A stretch of 16,754 nt of DNA. Source: Desulfobacterales bacterium. GTDB taxonomy: Bacteria > Desulfobacterota > Desulfobacteria > Desulfobacterales > JAFDCJ01. The position numbers were made by a program, and so were the translations under genes. How positions within the stretch are numbered: position 1 is the stretch's first letter; each line of letters opens with the position of its first letter. The stretch is taken from NCBI GenBank assembly GCA_020345785.1, contig CP070771.1:221288-238041 (forward strand), written 5' to 3'. The notes below the pieces were generated by a model. It was not told the DNA's origin. It did not search any database and worked only from the letters and a program-made list of their open reading frames with translations. Of the stretch, positions 14,187 through 16,754 are shown piece by piece.

Positions 14187-14500
14187 AAATCACCCTGTAA
14201 AAAATAACTTAAGCCTTAAATGATCGTAAACAAAATGGGATAGTTTCTTAACTTTATGATTTTACTGTGATTGTTCATAATTTGGACTCAATTTTTAACT
14301 CTTCTAATGGTGAGTTGTAAATGTCCATTTTTAAATCCCATTTTGTTTACCCTAATTGGGTCCAGTCGGCCAACACGCGATCACATCCATGCGTCCAATG
14401 CCTCTTGGAGCCCGTCCGATCTGAACTGGATCGTCTGATGTTACGTCCTGGATGAATATTCTCTCTTTGCTTGTTACTGGATTGTTGAACTATCTCTGAT
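14187..14500. other. Enlarged gap between rapZ and EIIA(Man) genes
   Basis: In an otherwise compact operon this gap is 314 bp. It contains the 125-bp inverted-repeat-bounded segment (14226-14350) and a 150-bp stretch next to rapZ (14351-14500) in which I recognise no gene, repeat or terminator. On the - strand an open frame (14347-14631) runs from inside rapZ through this stretch, but in another frame from rapZ and with low-complexity sequence, so I do not call it. Confidence 0.6.
14226..14350. mobile_element. MITE-like segment with 16-bp terminal inverted repeats
   Basis: GTAAACAAAATGGGAT (14226-14241) and ATCCCATTTTGTTTAC (14335-14350) are perfect inverted repeats bounding 125 bp of AT-rich, non-coding DNA. 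Size, perfect termini and lack of coding capacity fit a miniature inverted-repeat transposable element. I see no target-site duplication in the flanks (ATGATC before, CCTAAT after), which weakens the call; an ancient insertion or a regulatory inverted repeat are alternatives. The parental transposon family was not recognised. Confidence 0.55.
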
Positions 14501-15376
14501 CTACGAAGGCTGGGTGCGGTCGCGGTCGCGGTGATTGAGTTCCACCGTTTTTCCCATGGCGCTGATGTGCTCGTAAATATTCCTGGCAATCGTAACCGAA
14601 CGATGCCGACCTCCGGTGCATCCGAACGCAATAGTTAAATAGGCCTTTCCCTCTTTTTCATACAACGGAATTAAAAAGTCAAGAAGATCCAGATACTTGT
14701 CAAGGAAGATGCGAGTGTCATCATGATCAAGCACAAAATCCTTTATTTGCTGTGTTTCCCCGTCAAGATCTTTTAAGTCTGGATTAAAATAAGGATTTGC
14801 CATAAAACGCACATCCATAATCAGGTCGGCATCGTAAGGAATCCCGTACTTGAAACCGAACGAGACAACGTTTATGCGCATCTGCACATTGTTTTTACTT
14901 TTCTGGGCAATGTCCAGAATTTTCGACTTGAGCTGGTGGACGTTAAACTTGGAGGTATTGATCACCAGATCTGCTGCTGACCGCAAGCCTTCCAGCTGTT
15001 TTTTTTCCTCCCGGATCCCGACCAGCAGACTTTTGCCTGTCGACAACGGGTGCTGTCTGCGTGTTTCGCTGTAACGCTGAACTAAAATCTCTTCTTCGGA
15101 TTCAAGAAACAGGATCTTTAAGTGGTAGCCTTTTTGCTTGAGCTCATTGAAGACCGCGTTGTATTTGGTCAGAAAGCCTCTTTCGCGCAAATCCATTACC
15201 AGTGCAACGCCGGCAATTCCAGAATCGCGCTCTACCGGCATTTCCAGAAACTTGGGCAGCAAATCCACCGGCATGTTGTCGATGCAGTAAAAACCGGAAT
15301 CCTCCAGGGCGGCCAGCGCCGTGCTCTTTCCCGATCCTGAAAGGCCCGTGATTATGAATATGACCGTGTTTTTCAC
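14501..15376 (-). CDS. rapZ: RapZ-family nucleotide-binding RNA adapter / P-loop ATPase
   Basis: In E. coli RapZ binds the small RNA GlmZ and guides RNase E, linking amino-sugar levels to glmS expression. In other phyla the family (YvcJ) has a less defined role. The protein is complete at 291 aa. Walker A is GLSGSGKST (11-19), followed by FYCIDNMP (29-36) and VMDLRER (60-66). The C-terminal domain has FGFKYGIPYDADLIMDVRF (173-191) and the conserved AFGCTGGRHRS (250-260). It sits 18 bp after ptsN, the standard partner in rpoN operons. The stop codon is TAG. The last residues (HRDRDRTQPS) include a GGTCGC tandem at DNA level, a small low-complexity tail. Confidence 0.94.
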   Translation of the reverse strand: MKNTVIFIITGLSGSGKSTALAALEDSGFYCIDNMPVDLLPKFLEMPVERDSGIAGVALVMDLRERGFLTKYNAVFNELKQKGYHLKILFLESEEEILVQRYSETRRQHPLSTGKSLLVGIREEKKQLEGLRSAADLVINTSKFNVHQLKSKILDIAQKSKNNVQMRINVVSFGFKYGIPYDADLIMDVRFMANPYFNPDLKDLDGETQQIKDFVLDHDDTRIFLDKYLDLLDFLIPLYEKEGKAYLTIAFGCTGGRHRSVTIARNIYEHISAMGKTVELNHRDRDRTQPS

Positions 15377-15394
15377 TTTACATCATAAATTCAG

Positions 15395-15853
15395 TTAAAA
15401 CTCTTCATCCTCCTCTTTGATAATGTCGAATATTTCATCCCCATCCGAGGCATTTAATAGTCTGTTCTTAAAAGGCTCGTTTTTTAGGATCCTGGAAATC
15501 CGCGCCAACAGCTTCAGGTGCAAACCGGTAGAGTTTTCCGGCGTGACCAGCAGAAAAAAGATATGGGTCGGTTTGCCGTCCAGTGATTCGAAATCGACAC
15601 CCTTGCGGCTCAGGCCAAATCCCAACACCAGCGATTTGAGATCTTTCATTTTGCCGTGGGGAATTCCGATCCCGCCGCCGATGCCCGTGCTGCCAAGCCG
15701 CTCTCTTTCCATAAGGACCTTGACGAGATCCTCCTGGTTGACGTTGGCAACCTCGGCTACCGGCTTCACAAGTTCTTCCAGGATGCCCTTTTTGTTTTGG
15801 GCCTTTAGATCGCCCAGAATCGTTTTCTTATGTAAAACATCGCATATTTTCAT
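15395..15853 (-). CDS. ptsN: Nitrogen-regulatory PTS EIIA (EIIA-Ntr)
   Basis: Phospho-carrier of the nitrogen PTS, which in Proteobacteria regulates potassium transport and sigma-54-linked functions. It is 152 aa from ATG 15853. The active-site histidine is H66 in GIGIPHGK, within the STGIGGGIGIPHG block (55-67). GLSRKGVDF and FFLLVTPEN are typical EIIA(Ntr) strands. I prefer ATG 15853 (MKICDVL, matching the usual MKISDLL start) over the in-frame TTG at 15871, because the TTG abuts the strong hairpin at 15873-15907. The C-terminus is acidic (KEEDEEF). The gene lies between hpf and rapZ, as in the classical operon. Confidence 0.93.
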   Translation of the reverse strand: MKICDVLHKKTILGDLKAQNKKGILEELVKPVAEVANVNQEDLVKVLMERERLGSTGIGGGIGIPHGKMKDLKSLVLGFGLSRKGVDFESLDGKPTHIFFLLVTPENSTGLHLKLLARISRILKNEPFKNRLLNASDGDEIFDIIKEEDEEF

Positions 15854-15872
15854 ATCATCATAACCATGCAAC

Positions 15873-15907
15873 TATCCGGTTCGACCAAAAGGCGATCGAA
15901 CCGGATA
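15873..15907. promoter_or_regulatory. Perfect 12-bp hairpin between hpf and ptsN
   Basis: TATCCGGTTCGA (15873-15884) and TCGAACCGGATA (15896-15907) form a perfect 12-bp stem with an 11-nt loop. No T-run follows in the direction of transcription (- strand), so it is not a standard terminator. It may be an mRNA processing or stability element separating hpf from ptsN expression. It begins 20 nt upstream of the ptsN ATG. Confidence 0.7.
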
Positions 15908-15941
15908 ATCGAAGATACTCACATGGAGTGGCTAATAGTAA

Positions 15942-16475
15942 TCACGAACTGGGCTGAATCAAGCCGTAGTGACCGTCCCGGCGTCGATATAACACGTTTA
16001 TCTGATCGGATTTGGCGTTGGTGAACACCAGAAAGTTATCTTCAATCAGATCCATCTGCAAAACAGCCTCATCGACATCCATCGGCTTGTATTCGATGTG
16101 TGTAACTTTTATTTGTCTTTCGTTGTCATCTTCCGGCAGAATTCCCTCATCTTCAAGCATTGAGCGATTGCGGTTTTTAGATGAGGTTCTGCGTTCTCTT
16201 ATCTTTTGCTTGTTTTTTTTAATTTGTTTTTCAAGTTTGTCAAGGACCATATCAATGGCCGAATACATATCGTTTGTTTCTTCTTTGCCGTTTATACTAA
16301 GTCTGTCACCGGCGATGTTTATTTCTGCAATGTGTCTAAATTTTTCGACCGTAAGCACCACGTTGGCCTCGGCCGGATTATCAAGATATCTGTCTAAACG
16401 ATCCAATTTATCACCAACATAGGATTTCAAATGATCAGAAGAATCGAGATTCTTGAATGTAACGGATGTCTGCAT
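15942..16475 (-). CDS. hpf: Ribosome hibernation-promoting factor, long form
   Basis: Binds 30S subunits near the decoding centre and, in the long form, dimerises 70S ribosomes to 100S during stress. At 177 aa it has the N-terminal S30AE domain (1 to about 97), a charged linker (98-121, SSKNRNRSMLEDEG), and the C-terminal dimerisation domain with MDVDEAVLQMDL (132-143), FLVFTNA (148-154) and INVLYRRRDGHYGLI (159-173). Gammaproteobacterial rpoN operons carry the short form, so the long form points to another phylum. A strong AGGGGG ribosome-binding site (16485-16490) lies 9 nt before the ATG and overlaps the rpoN stop. Confidence 0.94.
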   Translation of the reverse strand: MQTSVTFKNLDSSDHLKSYVGDKLDRLDRYLDNPAEANVVLTVEKFRHIAEINIAGDRLSINGKEETNDMYSAIDMVLDKLEKQIKKNKQKIRERRTSSKNRNRSMLEDEGILPEDDNERQIKVTHIEYKPMDVDEAVLQMDLIEDNFLVFTNAKSDQINVLYRRRDGHYGLIQPSS

Positions 16476-16489
16476 ACTTTTAGACCCCC

Positions 16490-16754
16490 TTATATTTGTT
16501 TGCGTTTATTGGATGGTAATACTCTTAACATCTCCCGATATTTGGCAACCGTCCTGCGGGCAATATGGATTTCATCTTTTTTCAAAAGCTGTGCGATCTT
16601 ATCGTCACTGTAAGGTTTTTTAGGATCTTCACTTAATATGATTTGTCTGATTTTATCCTGAACGCTGGCCGAAGCAATGGCTCCGCCATGGGCGCGCCGG
16701 ATGGAGCTGTTGAAAAAATATTTCAGCTCGAAAATTCCCTGAGGGGTGAATGCA
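16490..16754 (-). CDS. rpoN: RNA polymerase sigma-54 factor, 3' part
   Basis: Sigma-54 directs RNA polymerase to -24/-12 promoters activated by AAA+ enhancer-binding proteins. Only the last 87 residues lie in the window. The frame reads FTPQGIFELKYFFNSSI, followed by the RpoN box ARRTVAKYRE, which contacts the -24 element, and ends KRKQI with a TAA stop at 16490-16492. Both blocks are diagnostic of the sigma-54 C-terminal DNA-binding domain. The 5' part and the operon promoter are beyond the window edge. The stop codon is 14 bp from the hpf start. Confidence 0.96.
   Translation of the reverse strand, partial: AFTPQGIFELKYFFNSSIRRAHGGAIASASVQDKIRQIILSEDPKKPYSDDKIAQLLKKDEIHIARRTVAKYREMLRVLPSNKRKQI

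Noticed and set aside
14347..14631. 94-codon - strand frame overlapping the rapZ 3' end
   Set aside because: It is in a different frame from rapZ, starts inside its conserved C-terminal region and consists of low-complexity, Arg/Ser-rich sequence.

Overview
The window looks like a chromosomal stretch of an anaerobic, sediment-type bacterium. Desulfobacterota (Desulfobacterales-like) is my best guess. The reasons are the dense set of acyl-CoA genes, the order rpoN-hpf-ptsN-rapZ-EIIA(Man), a long-form HPF, and intergenic spaces full of short AAC-rich repeats. The assignment rests on gene content and my memory of such genomes, not on a database search.

Layout. Genes at 164-11874 are all on the + strand: biotin carboxylase, crotonase-family protein, BKACE (DUF849) beta-keto acid cleavage enzyme, FMN-dependent nitronate monooxygenase/FabK-like protein, long-chain acyl-CoA ligase, an orphan response regulator with a Trp-rich tail, an orphan PIN-domain protein, a fold-IV aminotransferase resembling (R)-selective amine transaminases, a threonine/serine dehydratase, and a tightly overlapping trio (SnoaL/NTF2-like, PaaI-like thioesterase, GNAT). 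Genes at 12292-16754 are all on the - strand and form the rpoN/nitrogen-PTS operon: 3' end of rpoN, long hpf, ptsN, rapZ, EIIA(Man), rimI and gapdh. The two blocks converge at 11875-12291.

How the genes may work together. The first block reads as acyl-CoA catabolism: a free acid is activated by the ligase, processed by the crotonase and biotin-dependent carboxylation, and a beta-keto acid is split by BKACE. The transaminase and dehydratase could feed oxo-acids from amines and hydroxy-amino acids. Large repeat-filled gaps mean these genes are probably several transcription units rather than one operon. The second block couples sigma-54, ribosome hibernation and PTS phosphorelay proteins with an acetyltransferase and glycolytic GAPDH.

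The most unusual part is the non-coding DNA. (1) Several gaps carry GTTGA-type arrays after the upstream stop codon and complementary TCAAC-type arrays just before the next gene, with perfect 13-14 bp inverted matches. Other gaps have tandem heptamers AACCTGC and AACCYTG. (2) A 244-bp element (3537-3780) has a diverged 327-bp relative (11915-12241). Both have imperfect terminal inverted repeats and two shared hairpins, and the second copy has extra sequence in both hairpin loops. (3) A 125-bp segment bounded by a perfect 16-bp inverted repeat lies between rapZ and the EIIA(Man) gene. No rRNA, tRNA, CRISPR array or complete insertion sequence was recognised.
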